Numbered from the stretch's first letter, positions 31,248 through 41,937 are shown. The stretch: 64,000 bases of DNA from Azorinus chamasolen (GCA_963576725.1 OY755240.1:14500378-14564377); one strand, 5' to 3'. The notes: generated by a model not told the origin, from the sequence alone. Made by a program: numbers and translations.

Positions 31248-32226
31248 CTCCCCCCCATATTTATATGGGGGAGACATATTGTTTTCGTGAGAGTTGTCTG
31301 TCTGTCTGTCCGTCTGTCCGTCACACTTTTTGTCCGGACGATAACTTCAATATGCCTGATGCCAGTTGATTGAAACTTCATATATGGAAAGAGCATAATG
31401 AGAGGAAGTGTCATTCACAAGGTACATAACTCTGGCTTCACTAATATAGGAGTTATTGCCCTTTGTAAAAAAAATCACACTTTTTTGTCCGGAAGATAAC
31501 TTCTATATGGCTCATGCCATTGGATTGAAACTTTATATATGGAAAGATCATAACGAGAGGAAGTGTCATGCACAAGGTCCATAACTCTGGCTTCACTAAT
31601 ATTGGAGTTATTGCCCTTTGTAAAAATAAATCACAATTTTTTGTCCGGATGATAACTCCTATGTGACACATGCCATTGGAGTGAAACTTCATACATGGAA
31701 AGATCATGATAAGAGAAAGTGTCATGCATAAGATCCTTAACTCGAGCTTCAATAAATTTAGAGTTATTGCCCCTTGTACATTTGTTTAATGCTTTCTTGT
31801 CCGGACGATAACTCCTACATGGCTCTTGCCATCGTATTGAAACTTCATACATGGAAAGAGCATGATGAGAGAAAGTGTCATGAACAAGGGCCATAACTCT
31901 GGCTTCAATACTTTTGGAGTTATTGCCCTTTTTTACATTTTTTGGCCGATCAATAACTCCTGTTCGACTAATGCTATTGGAATGACATTTTATTTTTGGA
32001 AAGAGCATGATGAAAGTAAGTGTCGTGCACAAGGGCCATAAATCTGGTATCAGTATTTTTGGAGTTATTAGCTGTTATCATTTTCTTCTTGAAAAATGTG
32101 GTGTGGAAAGCGCATAATGAGGGGAAGTATCATTCATCAAGACCATAACATTTTTAGTGATTTCCCTTTACATATTGTTTTTATTAGAGGGGAGACATCC
32201 GTTTTTGTGACAAAAACCTCTAGTTT
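31248..32226 (+). mobile_element. H3 Helentron-like element with ~170-bp repeats
   Basis: 5' palindrome tctcccccccatatttatat / gggggaga; (tgtccgtc)n; about five imperfect units (tccggacgataact, gaaacttcatatatggaaag, ttggagttattgccc); 3' gggagacatcc, hairpin GTTTTTGT/ACAAAAAC, then CTAG before T. Inserted in a degenerate TTAA-B element (31125-31247). Confidence 0.75.
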
Positions 32227-32484
32227 TAGAAGCTTTGGTCACAGACTCACTAAATATTCTGGTTAGACACTTTTACCTCTGAATTGGGGAAAAAACACAC
32301 ATTTTGCCATTGGGAACATAGCCCTATAACGGCTATAATACCACTTGGAAAAAAACCTGCAAGCTATTGTTTTATATCCTGGGTTCATAAAATTAGAAAT
32401 AAGGCAAGCCACCTTGCAGAAGCAGAGCTTAATCCATTCCCTGGTATTGATGCCTTTTGACGCTGCTGTAGAAGTCACTGTTTT

Positions 32485-34111
32485 AGCTCACCTGGCACAA
32501 AGTGCCAAGGTGAGCTATTGGGATGATCCTGTGTCCGGCGTTGTGCGTACGTGCGTCGTGCGTACGTGCGGGCGTCAACAATTTACTTAAACATCTTCTT
32601 CTCTGGAACCACAAAGCCAAGAGCTTCGATATTTGGTATGTAGCATGATGTAATGGTCCTCTACAAAGATTTTCAAATTATGTTCCCCCCCTCCCCCGGG
32701 CTTATCAGTTTTTCATAGGAAAATCTTTAAAAATCTTCTTCTCTGAAACTGTAAGGCATAGACCTTTGATATTTAGTATGTAGCATGATCTAATGGTCCT
32801 CTACTAAGATTTTCAAATTATGACCCCTGGGCCAAAAATGGCCCTGCCCCAGGGCTTATCAGTTTTTCATAGGAAAATCTTTAAAATTCTTCTTCTCTGA
32901 TACTGTAAGGCATAGACCTTTGGTATTTGGTATGTAGCATCACCTAATGGTCCTCTACTAAGATTGTTCAAATTATGACACCCAGGCAGGGTTGCCACGC
33001 GTCAGGGAAAAAGTCAGGGAAATTTAAAAAATTTCAAGGTCAGGGAATTGTCAGGGAATTTTGAGAACTGTCAGGGAATTTTGAAAATATAAGCAAATGT
33101 CAGGGAATTGTCAGGGAATTTTGAAAACATGAGAATGAATGTAAATATTTTTAAAAATCCATAACGTATTACAGAAATTTTGACAAAAAGACCAAAATTC
33201 GCGATGATTTGTGTCAGGGAAATTTGAAATTATGTCAGGGAAATGTCAGGGAATTGTCAGGGAATTTTGTTTCCTCTGGTTTGTGGCAACCCTGCCAGGA
33301 CAAAAATGGCCACCCCGGGGCTTATCAGTTTTTCATAGGAAAATCTTTAAAAATCTTCCTCTCTAATATTATAAGGTATAGACCTTTGATATTTGGTATG
33401 TAGCACTATTATTTAATGGTCCTCTACCAAGATTAATCAAATTATGAGCCCCGGACCAAAAAATTTCTTCTCCAAAACTGTAAGGTCTAGACCCTTGATA
33501 TTTGGTATGTAGCATCATCTAATGGTTTTCTACCAAGATTATTCAAATTATTACATCTGGGCCAAAAATGGCCTTGCCCTGGGGCTTATCAGTTTTTCAT
33601 ATGAAAATCTTTAAGAATCTTCTTCTCCTAAACTGTAAGGCCGAGACCTTTAATAATATTTGGTATGTATAGAGTTATCTAATGGTTTTAAGATTGTTTG
33701 TTCAAATTATGTCCCCTGGGTTGAAAATGGCCCCGCCCCAGGGCATATCAGTTTTTCATAGGAAAGTCTTTAAAATCTTCTTCTGAAAAATCTTTAAACG
33801 TCTTCTCTGAACTTGTAAGGCATAGACCTTTGATATTTGGTATGTTGCATTATCTAATAGTCCTCTACCAAGATTGTTCAAATTATGACCCCCGGATCAA
33901 AAATGGCCCCACCCCGGGGCTTATCAGTTTTTCATAGGAAAATCTTTACAAAATCTTCTCCAAATCTGTAAGGTCTAGACCTTTATATTTGGTATGTAGC
34001 ATCATCTAATGGTTTTCTACCAAGATTTTTCAAATTATGCAATCTGTCATTGAAATCATAAATCTGTTACGAACAGGTGAGCAATTAAGGGCCATCATGG
34101 CCCTCTTGTTT
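32485..34111 (+). mobile_element. H2 Helentron-like element with ~170-bp repeats
   Basis: 5' palindrome agctcacctggcacaaagtg / ccaaggtgagct; a stretch of cgtacgtgcg; about seven imperfect units (atcttcttctct, ggcatagacctttgatattt, cttatcagtttttcatagga); 3' GGTGAGC, hairpin GGGCCAT/ATGGCCC, CTCTTGTTT. Interrupted at 32987-33294. Confidence 0.8.
32987..33294. mobile_element. 308-bp TIR element (CAGGGTTGCC), 5-bp TSD
   Basis: Ends CAGGGTTGCCAC and GTGGCAACCCTG are inverted, flanked by CCAGG at 32982-32986 and 33295-33299. The body is mostly gtcagggaattttga-type repeats. Short relative of the element at 14761. Confidence 0.85.
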
Positions 34112-34299
34112 AAATCATTGTGATTAATAGAGCATTTGCTCCATTGGAGCAAACGCTCTTATTATCACAATGGTTTCAAGACTACACAATTCTAAATTTC
34201 AGCAGATTTTTTAAAGAGGTTTGGTCTTAGAATAACCTATGAGGTAATGGGTTAAAAACAACAGGAGGCACAGAGCATGATACAGTACATAATTATGCA

Positions 34300-34430
34300 T
34301 GTTTATTTTATCCTTTATTTGATGAAGACACCTTTTTATGCCATTACAAACAGAGTAGACCCAATCAGACAGCTCCTATATTAGCGACCTGAATGGGGTC
34401 AGATGTTTGCTTATGGGATGATGATATTAT
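34300..34430 (+). mobile_element. TTAA-B remnant
   Basis: tatcctttatttgatgaaga then cattacaaacagagtagacc and a broken hairpin. Confidence 0.5.
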
Positions 34431-34439
34431 TTTTATTTT

Positions 34440-34668
34440 TATATTTTTATAAATGCATTTTCATGCATACATGCAAACTGAGTAGACCCAGATGGAGCTG
34501 CCTGATCTGGGTCTGCTCTGTTTGCTAATGGAATTTGATAGATCTGTTTCTTTAGTTTCTAAAATGGCTACAATGTTCCACCTTCCATTATTCATCATAA
34601 CTATTCAGTAGGCAACTAGGTATTGAAATTTGGAATTAAACATATAACAGGGACAGGGAAAGCTAGTG
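34440..34668 (+). mobile_element. TTAA-A MITE, degenerate ends
   Basis: cttcatgcat-like left end, agtagacccagatggagctg hairpin remnant, aaatggctacaatgttccac inside and acagggacagggaaag at the right. Confidence 0.6.
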
Positions 34669-34803
34669 AACTAGTGTAAAAGGTTTAGATGAAAGCCAGC
34701 AGTTTCCATGCCTGCCCTCCCGCATGTGTATTTGGTTTTCTGTTGTTCTTGCAATTGTTTGCAGGTAACTAAGTGTCAGTAAATATTGTATGGGACAGTA
34801 GTA

Positions 34804-34998
34804 CAGTAGAACTCCTAATGCAACCACTTAATGAATAAACATGGGTGTCCTTATAAGCAGGTGGTTGCTTAATGCAGGACAAAAGAAATGCAGAAAGCTC
34901 CTCTAGCATTACTCTTGCCCTGCACTAAACTACCACCTGCCTCTACAACCCAGAATCATACCTCTTGTAGGTGGTCACATTAGAGGGGTTATATACAG
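34804..34998. mobile_element. TA-P MITE
   Basis: cagtagaactcctaatgcaa at the left, cacattagaggggttatata at the right; hairpin arm gcaggtggttgcttaatgca. Confidence 0.75.
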
Positions 34999-35109
34999 TT
35001 GTACTTGTATCCAGGGAAGAATGTTTTCTTATAGTGTCCAAGGCAAAGGTTTACAGGAAAGTACATAGGTATAAACTTGTGACAAATAGAAGAAACTAGG
35101 GTTCTAAGA

Positions 35110-35352
35110 GTTTAAATATTTATGTAAGAAATTAAGACATCATGAATATTAATAAGATTATTATATTTTATAATGACACAGTCATGAACTTAGGAAGTTT
35201 TGGCCATAGCAGAAATTGCAGAATTACATCTATATTATTTCATAAGCAAACAGAGCAGACCCTGATCAGACAGTTCCTGTAGGAGCCGTCTGATCTAGGT
35301 CTACTCTGTTTGCTAAGGCATAGAAAGGTGTATTTATGGAGTAAAGGGTTTA
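35110..35352 (-). mobile_element. TTAA-B MITE
   Basis: atatttatgtaagaaattaa at the left; aagttttggccatagcagaa; hairpin cagttcctgtaggagcc; ggtgtatttatggagtaaag at the right. Confidence 0.75.
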
Positions 35353-35418
35353 CACGGAGCTTAAACCTATGAATGCTGCATTTTCAAAGTTAAATGATCC
35401 CATCATTGTCCATTAAGC

Positions 35419-35666
35419 TTAACCCTTTCCCTCATATAAACGTGTTTTCACACATTTGCAAACAGAGTAGACCCAGATCAGATGGCTCCTAGAGGAGCCA
35501 TCTGATCAGGGTCTGCTCCGTTTGCTAATAGAATTTTATAGATGTTTCTTTTCTTTCTAAAATGTCTACAATGCTCCACCTTCCATATTTCTTTATAACC
35601 ATTTTGTTAATGAATATTCAGTAGGTATTGAAATGTGGACTAAATTTAGAACAGGGAAAGGGTTAA
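35419..35666 (+). mobile_element. TTAA-A MITE (248 bp)
   Basis: TTAA on both sides; ccctttccctcatataaacg and gaacagggaaaggg; hairpin gatggctcctagaggagcca. Confidence 0.9.
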
Positions 35667-35674
35667 AAGGGTAG

Positions 35675-35984
35675 AACATGTGACAGCATTTTGAATGACA
35701 AACATTGCAGACACTGATCAGAAGGCTTCTTTACGACCTCTCTGACCTCGGGCTCTCTGTTCTTGGCCTGCACTGTCTGCAAATGCCAGTAAATTTAAAG
35801 GGTTAAATAACCGTTACCATGGTGACTTTTCCAATGGACTATTCCAAAATTTAAACAGGTAATGCATATGGTGAATATTTAGGGGTTCTTCTAAAGAAAA
35901 GTGTAACATGACAAACAGTGCAAACCTTGTCTACATTGTTTGCAAAGGACATTAGTGACTTGTGTCTCACACAGTAAGGGTTAA
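35675..35984. mobile_element. Two TTAA-E-type remnants
   Basis: The first (to about 35806) has gacaaacattgcagacactg and ends aaagggttaa. The second (to TTAA 35981-35984) has the E phrases ggactattccaaaatttaaa and gtgtaacatgacaaacagtg. Confidence 0.55.
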
Positions 35985-36069
35985 GAAGTTTATTGTATTT
36001 CTTTCATGAGGATAGAGTCGTTTAATATTATTTTGATGTTTTTTTTTGACAGAGTTCTTGTTTCCTCAA

Positions 36070-36272
36070 AGGCTTAAATAGGAGCAAATGCTCTATTTAT
36101 CCCAATGGTTTCAAGAAGTGGTTATTACAGAGGCGTAGAAAGGCGTATTTATGGAAGAAAGGGTTAAACCATTGTGATAAATAGAGCATTATTTTGCTCC
36201 TATGCTTCTAGTAAATGCTACGTTTTGGTAGATTTTTTTCAAAGAGATCTAACAATAGCCTATGAGGTAATG
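36070..36272. mobile_element. Two partial TTAA-C copies, head to head
   Basis: A minus-sense right half (ggagcaaatgctctatttat to gaagaaaggg) meets a plus-sense copy starting accattgtgataaatagagc at one TTAA (36164-36167). Confidence 0.6.
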
Positions 36273-36274
36273 GG

Positions 36275-36366
36275 ATACAGGTGCACACTCAAGTACTAAA
36301 ATCGTCATTCCTCTTTGAGACTATTCTAATGTGTGGTCACAAAATAGGGTTTAGTGGAGAAATAAA
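36275..36366. mobile_element. FB-E foldback MITE, shortened
   Basis: caggtgcacactcaagtact and tagggtttagtggagaaata with a small centre. Confidence 0.55.
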
Positions 36367-36385
36367 GGAGTTATTCTTGAAACTA

Positions 36386-36588
36386 CAGTAAAACCTCTCT
36401 TAACCGGAAGTTAGATCTAGTATAAATATCGGTCTTGGGGACAGGTGACAGCTTAATGCAGGGTGGAAGTCATACAGAAAGCTCCTATAGGAGCTTTCTG
36501 CATGACTTTCACCCTGCATTAAGCAGTCACCTGCCTAAAATATATAAATTCTTCTTGACTAGAATTCCGGTTAAGAGAGGTTTTAATG
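36386..36588. mobile_element. TA-P MITE
   Basis: TA flanks; cagtaaaacctctcttaacc and ggttaagagaggttttaatg; hairpin centre gctcctataggagc. Confidence 0.85.
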
Positions 36589-36628
36589 TATTTTAATTTA
36601 CTCATCTTATCTAGACCTCTGTATGATA

Positions 36629-36843
36629 CAGTAGAACCCCGCTAATGCGACCACTTAATGCGACCACTTAAACAAACATGGCTGTTTTCATAAGCAGGTG
36701 GTTGCTTAATGCAGGACGAAAGTTATGCAGAAAGCTCCTTTAGGAGCTTTCTGCATAACTTTCGTCCTGCATTAAGCAACCACCTGCCCTTGCCACTGTG
36801 AATTATGCCCCTTTTTGGTGGTCGCATTAGTGGGATTTTACTG
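36629..36843. mobile_element. TA-P MITE with perfect 46-bp stem
   Basis: TA flanks (36627, 36844); ends cagtagaaccccgctaatgc and gcattagtgggattttactg. Positions 36694-36739 are the exact reverse complement of 36742-36787, leaving a 2-nt loop. Confidence 0.9.
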
Positions 36844-36990
36844 TACTTTTGAGACATGTGGTATACTGTTTTTCGTTTCTTGTTATATATCAAAGCTGTA
36901 GTGATTCAAGTTAATGTTTACCACATACATATACTACAGCTATCACAGTCTGGGGTAACTATTATACTATACATATTTTCAGTGAACAAT

Positions 36991-37422
36991 TTAACCTTTT
37001 CAACACTAATTAACCCTTTACTCCATAAATACGCCTTTGCAAACAGACTAGACCCAGATCAGACAGCTCCTATAGGAGACATCTGATCAGAGTCTGCTCA
37101 TTTTGCTAAGTATATAATACAGATATTATTCTACAGTTACTGCCATGACCAAAATGTCCTGTGTCTGAGTGCTATTTTAACAATTAATCTAATTAATATT
37201 CATAATGTCATTATGTCTTACATGGATATTCATGGAGTAAAGGGTTAACATTTTGCTCCAATTGTCACAGGTAATTTTTCTCATGTATTCTTGCAAAAGA
37301 ATTCTCAAAGTTTCAAAATTTTGGATCTTAATGAGATGCCCAACTACTCAGGGTATTTCATCAGGATCCAGACTGTTTTCATAGATAATTATGAATTCAT
37401 CTGCAGTTTTGAAAGGGTTAGA
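36991..37422 (+). mobile_element. TTAA-G-like MITE holding a TTAA-B
   Basis: ttaaccttttcaacactaat at the left; after the B element comes ggatcttaatgagatgccca and ggatccagactgttttcat, then gttttgaaagggttag. Confidence 0.55.
37010..37248 (+). mobile_element. TTAA-B MITE
   Basis: TTAA on both sides; ccctttactccataaatacg and tattcatggagtaaaggg; hairpin gacagctcctataggagaca. Confidence 0.9.
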
Positions 37423-37448
37423 AGCTGTCACTGATAGAGCTATTGTAT

Positions 37449-37663
37449 TTAACCCTTTCCCTCATATAAACATGCCTTTACTAAGAGAGTAGACCCAGAT
37501 TAGACAGTTTCTCTAGGAGCTGTCTGATCAAGGTCTGCTCTGTTTGCTTATGACATGATATTAGGTCTGATTCTACATTTTTTTGTCAAAGGAAACAAAT
37601 CAGTTAATAAACATGCATGATGTCATTATTTCTTATATGAATTTTGAACAGGTAAAGGGTTAA
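37449..37663 (+). mobile_element. TTAA-type MITE, A/B hybrid
   Basis: TTAA on both sides; ccctttccctcatataaaca, then B-like gatgtcattatttcttatat, ending gaacaggtaaaggg. Confidence 0.8.
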
Positions 37664-37788
37664 AAAATATGTACTCAAGAAACACACCATTACTGATGCT
37701 TTACTGCTTTGTACATTTTTGAGACGGCTGACAGAAAAAGGTTACAACATAAACTGGAATGAAACATCTGATTAGAATCTGCATTTTT

Positions 37789-37985
37789 AGTTTGTCCGTT
37801 TCGAAGAAATCACAAGCTATTGTCGTAACCCCGACGTCCGCGTCGTCGTTGTCGTCGTTTCCGAAATCTTAACATTGGCCATAACTTCTTCAATTTTTCA
37901 TTTACAACCTTCATTTTTGGTATGCATGTTCATCTTGACAATGATAACAGACGAGCGTTGCACCCGCTTGCGATGCTCTTGTTTT
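37789..37985 (+). mobile_element. H4-related Helentron-like element, short
   Basis: agtttgtccgtttcgaagaa start, (gtcgtc)n, and 3' gacgagcgttgcacccgctt then gatgctcttgttt. Confidence 0.6.
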
Positions 37986-38016
37986 GCAATTGTCATACAT
38001 GCAGTAAAACCTGACT

Positions 38017-38289
38017 TTACCCTTTACATAATATATATACATGTATTCATGTAAGAAATTTATAATCTCATGGATATAAATTGCATGAATTCCCATGCTT
38101 TTATAAAAAAATATGAAATTAATTCCTAGGCATTCATTACAAGATGTGAACACAAGAATTTTTGACCATGATAGAAACTGTTGAATCTGATAGATATTAT
38201 TTCAAAAAGCAAACAGAGCAGACCCTGATTAGATTGCTCCAGTCCTACAGGATCCTTCTGATCTTGATCTACACTGGTTGTAAAAGTGT
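38017..38289 (-). mobile_element. TTAA-B MITE, diverged
   Basis: taccctttacataatatata, then aagaatttttgaccatgata, then gcaaacagagcagaccctga. Shares its end TTAA (38290) with a TTAA-C. Confidence 0.6.
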
Positions 38290-38357
38290 TAACCCATTCC
38301 TTCATAGGGCTATCTTTAGATCCAACCTTTTTGAATAAATCTACCGAAATTATTTTT
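38290..38357 (-). mobile_element. TTAA-C MITE, left third, cut by H4
   Basis: ttaacccattccttcatagg to gaataaatctaccgaaa, where the H4 element begins; the remainder was not found. Confidence 0.6.
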
Positions 38358-38653
38358 AGCTTGTATGTTTCGAAGAAACATCAAGCTATTGTGATCACTG
38401 GGTCGTAGGCATTGTCTTCATCGTCATCGGTGTGCAAAAACTATAATGAAGCTCATTACTAGAAAAGTATAAGAGGTATCAACATGAAACTTGATAGGTT
38501 GGTAGATCTCATTGAAGAGAAGGCCCCTACATAGAATTATAACTCTTGATTTCAAAATTATTGAGTTATTGCCCTTTATTTTTTCAAAAAGTTTTCATTT
38601 AGCTGACACACACCAAATCAGACGAGCGTCGGCTCGGCACACGGCTCTTTTTT
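38358..38653 (+). mobile_element. H4 Helentron-like element
   Basis: agcttgtatgtttcgaagaa start; caacatgaaacttgataggt; 3' gacgagcgtcggctcggcac then acggctctttttt. Confidence 0.7.
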
Positions 38654-38763
38654 TTATAATGGGAATGGCGATTATTTTTAGCTTTGAAAGGGGTATAGGG
38701 TATGATAGTTAACAGGTCCATGTTGATCCTGATGTTAGCATGCTTATTGCATGAGTGTGGTTA

Positions 38764-38939
38764 CAGTAAAACCCCTTTAATGCGACCACCAAAAAGAGGT
38801 CTTACACTGAGTCATAAAAGCAGGTGGTAGTTTAATGCAGGAGCATTCTGTATTACTCTCCTCCTGCATTAAGCAACCACGTGCTTCAAAAGATGTCAAT
38901 GCATATCTATTAAGTGGTCGCTTTAGGGGTGTTCTGCTG
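38764..38939. mobile_element. TA-P MITE
   Basis: TA flanks; cagtaaaacccctttaatgc and tcgctttaggggtgttctgctg-type end (first 20 bases tcgctttaggggtgttctgc); hairpin reduced to ggagcattctgtattactct. Confidence 0.75.
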
Positions 38940-38997
38940 TATTTCTTAATTTTGGTCCAGTTTTTGACCTTTTTTATTGGCCAGTAGCAGTGTACAG

Positions 38998-39096
38998 TAA
39001 AACACCTAAATTGGAATTTTGGTAGAAAAAGAATTTAGATACTTTTAGGCAGGTAGCTACTTAATGCAGGGTACCACCTGTCTTAAAGAATGAAGA
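38998..39096. mobile_element. TA-P MITE, half
   Basis: cagtaaaacacctaaattgg and gcaggtagctacttaatgca, then truncated. Confidence 0.6.
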
Positions 39097-39340
39097 CTGA
39101 CATTGATACTAGTTTGAATGTGCGATGTAGGATTTTGTTCTGTACCTGTTTTAAATAATTTGCTAAGTTTCCCAAACAGTTTAAAATGTTTTGTACACCT
39201 AATTATTCACAATATCAAGCTTTTGGTGATTCTATTGTAGTACCAACAAGATATGGTTTTGCACAAAATATAGAAAATATGTTACCAAGATTTCATAAAT
39301 ATGCCTCTTATCTACTGCTGTGTAATGACTGCTGTATGGT

Positions 39341-39648
39341 TTAACCAATCCCTGTTGAATATTCATGTAAGAAATAATGACATCATGAATAATGGTTAGC
39401 TGAATTTCTATAATGTAAACTCTTCAAGAGAATTGTTTGACTGACAAAAGCTGTAGAATCAGATCTGTATCATGTCAAAAGCAAACAGAGCAGACCGTGA
39501 TCAGATGTCTCCTATAGGAGACGTCTGATCTGGTTCACTGATCTGGTTCTCTTATGGAGAACAAATGCTCTATCTATCACAATGGTTTCAAAAAATAACT
39601 GTTATATACAGAGGAGTCAATAGGTGTCAGTAGGAGGGAATTGGTTAA
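39341..39648 (-). mobile_element. Chimeric TTAA MITE (B left, C right)
   Basis: TTAA on both sides. The left two thirds are TTAA-B (gaatattcatgtaagaaata, hairpin tgtctcctataggagac). After about 39545 the sequence is TTAA-C (caaatgctctatctatcaca to gagggaattgg). Confidence 0.75.
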
Positions 39649-39689
39649 AGTGTGGTAACAGCTAAGATTTTGGTGGAGAAATGACAGTT

Positions 39690-39987
39690 TTTATGCCCCA
39701 CAATGTGGTAGCATATAGGGCTGCTCTTGTCCGTACGTCTTTACGCACATCTAGAAGAATTTGTCCGGGCTCTTTCTTGGAAAGTATTTGTCCAATCTAC
39801 ACCAAACTTTACACACATGTTTGTGGCGATTATATCTTGGTCAAGGTTCGATAGCAATGTAAATTGCTTTGTTTGTTTGGGAGTTGCAGCCCTTTATTTA
39901 CAAAAATGACTTTAAAAATGGCCCTTACTTTCTGTGACAAAAAAAAGTAAAGTGGGGGCATCAGTGTCCTATGGACACATTTCTAGT
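39690..39987 (+). mobile_element. H6 Helentron-like element
   Basis: 5' ttatgccccacaatgtggta; 3' GTGGGGGCATC, perfect hairpin GTGTCC/GGACAC, then TTCTAG before T. Only a short interior. Lies in an FB-E remnant and upstream of an exon. Confidence 0.75.
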
Positions 39988-40081
39988 TTATATTACAATA
40001 TATATGTACACTATTATCTGTTGCTCGTAGTCACCTCTATTATTCACATCACTGAATATATTTTATGTTGTTACTTTTCAG

Positions 40082-40183
40082 CAATGATGGACCATCATTA
40101 CAGAACAATTCACCTACCTATCAACAAGGATTTCCACCACTCTGTCTCTAGTCTGTTGTACCTGAATCCAGATGCTTTCAAAG
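40082..40183 (+). CDS. PPIP5K: PPIP5K exon model: tail segment, phase 1-1
   Basis: The acceptor is gttacttttcag at 40080-40081 and the donor aaag/gtgagc at 40184. It has 102 nt, phase 1 in and out. In the frame set by the previous exon it reads MMDHHYRTIHLPINKDFHHS then VSSLLYLNPDAFK; of the other two frames, the one starting aat gat is closed by a stop. Strong splice sites and the open frame support it; the peptide is not recognised. Confidence 0.65.
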
Positions 40184-40313
40184 GTGAGCAATTTGAGTTG
40201 GTATTAGAAATCTATTGAAAAATCTTCATAAAATCGTTGATGTATTTTCCAGCATGTCATTTATGATATTTCTGCTAAGTGTTTGGACATCCAATCTTCC
40301 CCCTCTAAATGGT

Positions 40314-40994
40314 TTAAACCCTTTCCCTCATGTAAATGGTTTTCACGCATTTGCAAACAGAGTAGACCCAGATCAGACGGTCCTATAGGAGCCATCTGAT
40401 CAGGGTCTGCTTTGTTTGTTTTTGACATGATATAGATCTAATTCTACAGTTCTTGTCAATGGAAACCTTGCCCTTGAAAAGTGTATATTATAAAAATTGA
40501 GCTTATAAAAAATTAATATTCATGTTGTCATTATTTTTATGCCCCCATTGACGATAGTCGGGGGGCATATTGTTTTTGCCCTGTCTGTCTGTTTGTCCGT
40601 TTGTCTGTTTGTCTGTTTGTTTGTCAGCAATTTTAACATTGGTCATAACTTTTGAGCCAGTATAGATAGAGACTTGATATTTGGCATACATATGTATCTG
40701 ATAAAACCGCACATTTTGAGGGGTGTCATGTCAAGGTCAAGGTCATCCTTCAAGGTCAGAGGTCAAATATATGGGTCAAATCGCCAACTTTAACATTGGC
40801 CATAACTTTTGGACCAGTAGAGATAGAGACTTGATATTTGGCATGCTTGTGTATCTCATGAGGCTGCACATTTTGAGGGGTGACATGTCAAGGTCAAGGT
40901 TATCCTTCAAGGTCAGAGGACAAATATATGAGGGGGCATAGTGTTTCACTAACACATCTTGTTTTACATGAAAACTGAACAGGGAAAGGGTTTG
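40314..40994 (+). mobile_element. TTAA-type hybrid MITE split by H1
   Basis: Left: accctttccctcatgtaaat through hairpin gacggtcctataggagcc to tgttgtcattattt. Right: tacatgaaaactgaacaggg to aaagggtttg. Confidence 0.75.
40536..40964 (+). mobile_element. H1 Helentron-like element
   Basis: 5' palindrome atgcccccattgacgatagt / cgggggcat; (tgtctgttt)n; two ~170-bp units; 3' GGGGGCATAGTG, hairpin, atcttgttt. Confidence 0.85.
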
Positions 40995-41034
40995 AAAAGC
41001 TAAATTTGTCCATTAAGCACCATTTTGATAACTT

Positions 41035-41242
41035 TTAACCCTTACATTGCTGAATTTTCAAACGGACGATTCCAAAATTAAAACAGGTCAAACTTATGGT
41101 GAGTATTTAGGGATTTTGTGAAAAGTGTAACATGACAAATAGTGCAGACCCTGATGAGAGGGCTCCTATAGGAGCCCTCTCATCTGGATCTACACTGTTT
41201 GCAAAGGGCATTAGTGACCTATGTCCTGCACTGTCAGATTAA
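41035..41242 (+). mobile_element. TTAA-E MITE
   Basis: TTAA on both sides; cccttacattgctgaatttt at the left; hairpin gacaaatagtgcagaccctg...gatctacactgtttgc centred on gggctcctataggagccc. Reverse copy at 56268. Confidence 0.75.
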
Positions 41243-41348
41243 TTAGGCTGACATAGTAATGAATAGTGAAGGCCCTGATTAAACTGCTCCTTTTGTAGCA
41301 CTTTGAACTAGGTCTGCACTATTTGCCTATGTTTGTATGTCCAAATTC

Positions 41349-41545
41349 TTAACCCATTTGCTCCCAGTGGATTCTTCCATGCTTATATATTGGATTAGTC
41401 TATCTTTTATCTAAGGTATGTCTGGTCTATTTTTGTTTTGTTTTATAATGAATTTTCTATCAGCAAAGCATAATGTGGCGTCTGATCAGAGTCTACACTG
41501 TTTGCCTATGTCCCATATATGGGATCGTGGGAGCAAATGGGTTAA
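41349..41545 (+). mobile_element. TTAA-H MITE
   Basis: TTAA on both sides; cccatttgctcccagtggat and gggatcgtgggagcaaatgg are inverted ends. Confidence 0.75.
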
Positions 41546-41636
41546 GGATGTTAGAATACTTTAATTTTCAACTTAGAACGCTTTTAGTATCTCGTCTGGA
41601 TCCAAACTATTTGCAAAATTGAATTTGCATAGGGTA

Positions 41637-41937
41637 CGGAGCAATAGATAAAGGTGTGTACTCAAATACTTAACCCTTTCCTCCATAAGTACGCCTTTCT
41701 ACGTCTCTGTAAAAGTCACCTGTTGAAACCATTGTGATAAATAGAGCATTTGCTCCTATAGGAGCAAAATTTTAATGCTCTATTTATCACAATGGTTTCA
41801 AATTACAAGATTCTAAACATTTCCTTGTCTCTAGTTAATGCTCCTTTTCGGTAGATTTATTCAAAGAGGTTGGATCTAAAAATAGCCTATAAGGGAAAGG
41901 GTTAAATCAGCATTTCTCCACCAAAGCCTATGTTGTA
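41637..41937. mobile_element. FB-E MITE split by TTAA-C
   Basis: Left agataaaggtgtgtactcaa...tact, right atcagcatttctccaccaaa. The C element sits exactly at a TTAA between them. Confidence 0.75.
41670..41905 (+). mobile_element. TTAA-C MITE (236 bp), precise insertion
   Basis: TTAA at 41670-41673 and 41902-41905; ccctttcctccataagtacg and ataagggaaaggg. Removing it restores FB-E continuity. Confidence 0.9.

Larger units (their letters stand above)
32429..34255 (+). mobile_element. TTAA-C MITE split by an H2 element
   Basis: Left: ttaatccattccctggtatt to gaagtcactgtttt. Right: aaatcattgtgattaataga to gaggtaatgggttaa. H2 lies between T residues. Confidence 0.8.

Noticed and set aside
31453..32032. 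ORFs of 99 and 133 codons with repeated phrases
   Set aside because: They follow the ~170-bp internal repeats of the H3 Helentron-like element; repetition is at DNA level.
36694..36787. Rho-independent terminator or riboswitch-like hairpins
   Set aside because: The many perfect stems are MITE centres with TIRs and target duplications, in a eukaryotic intron.
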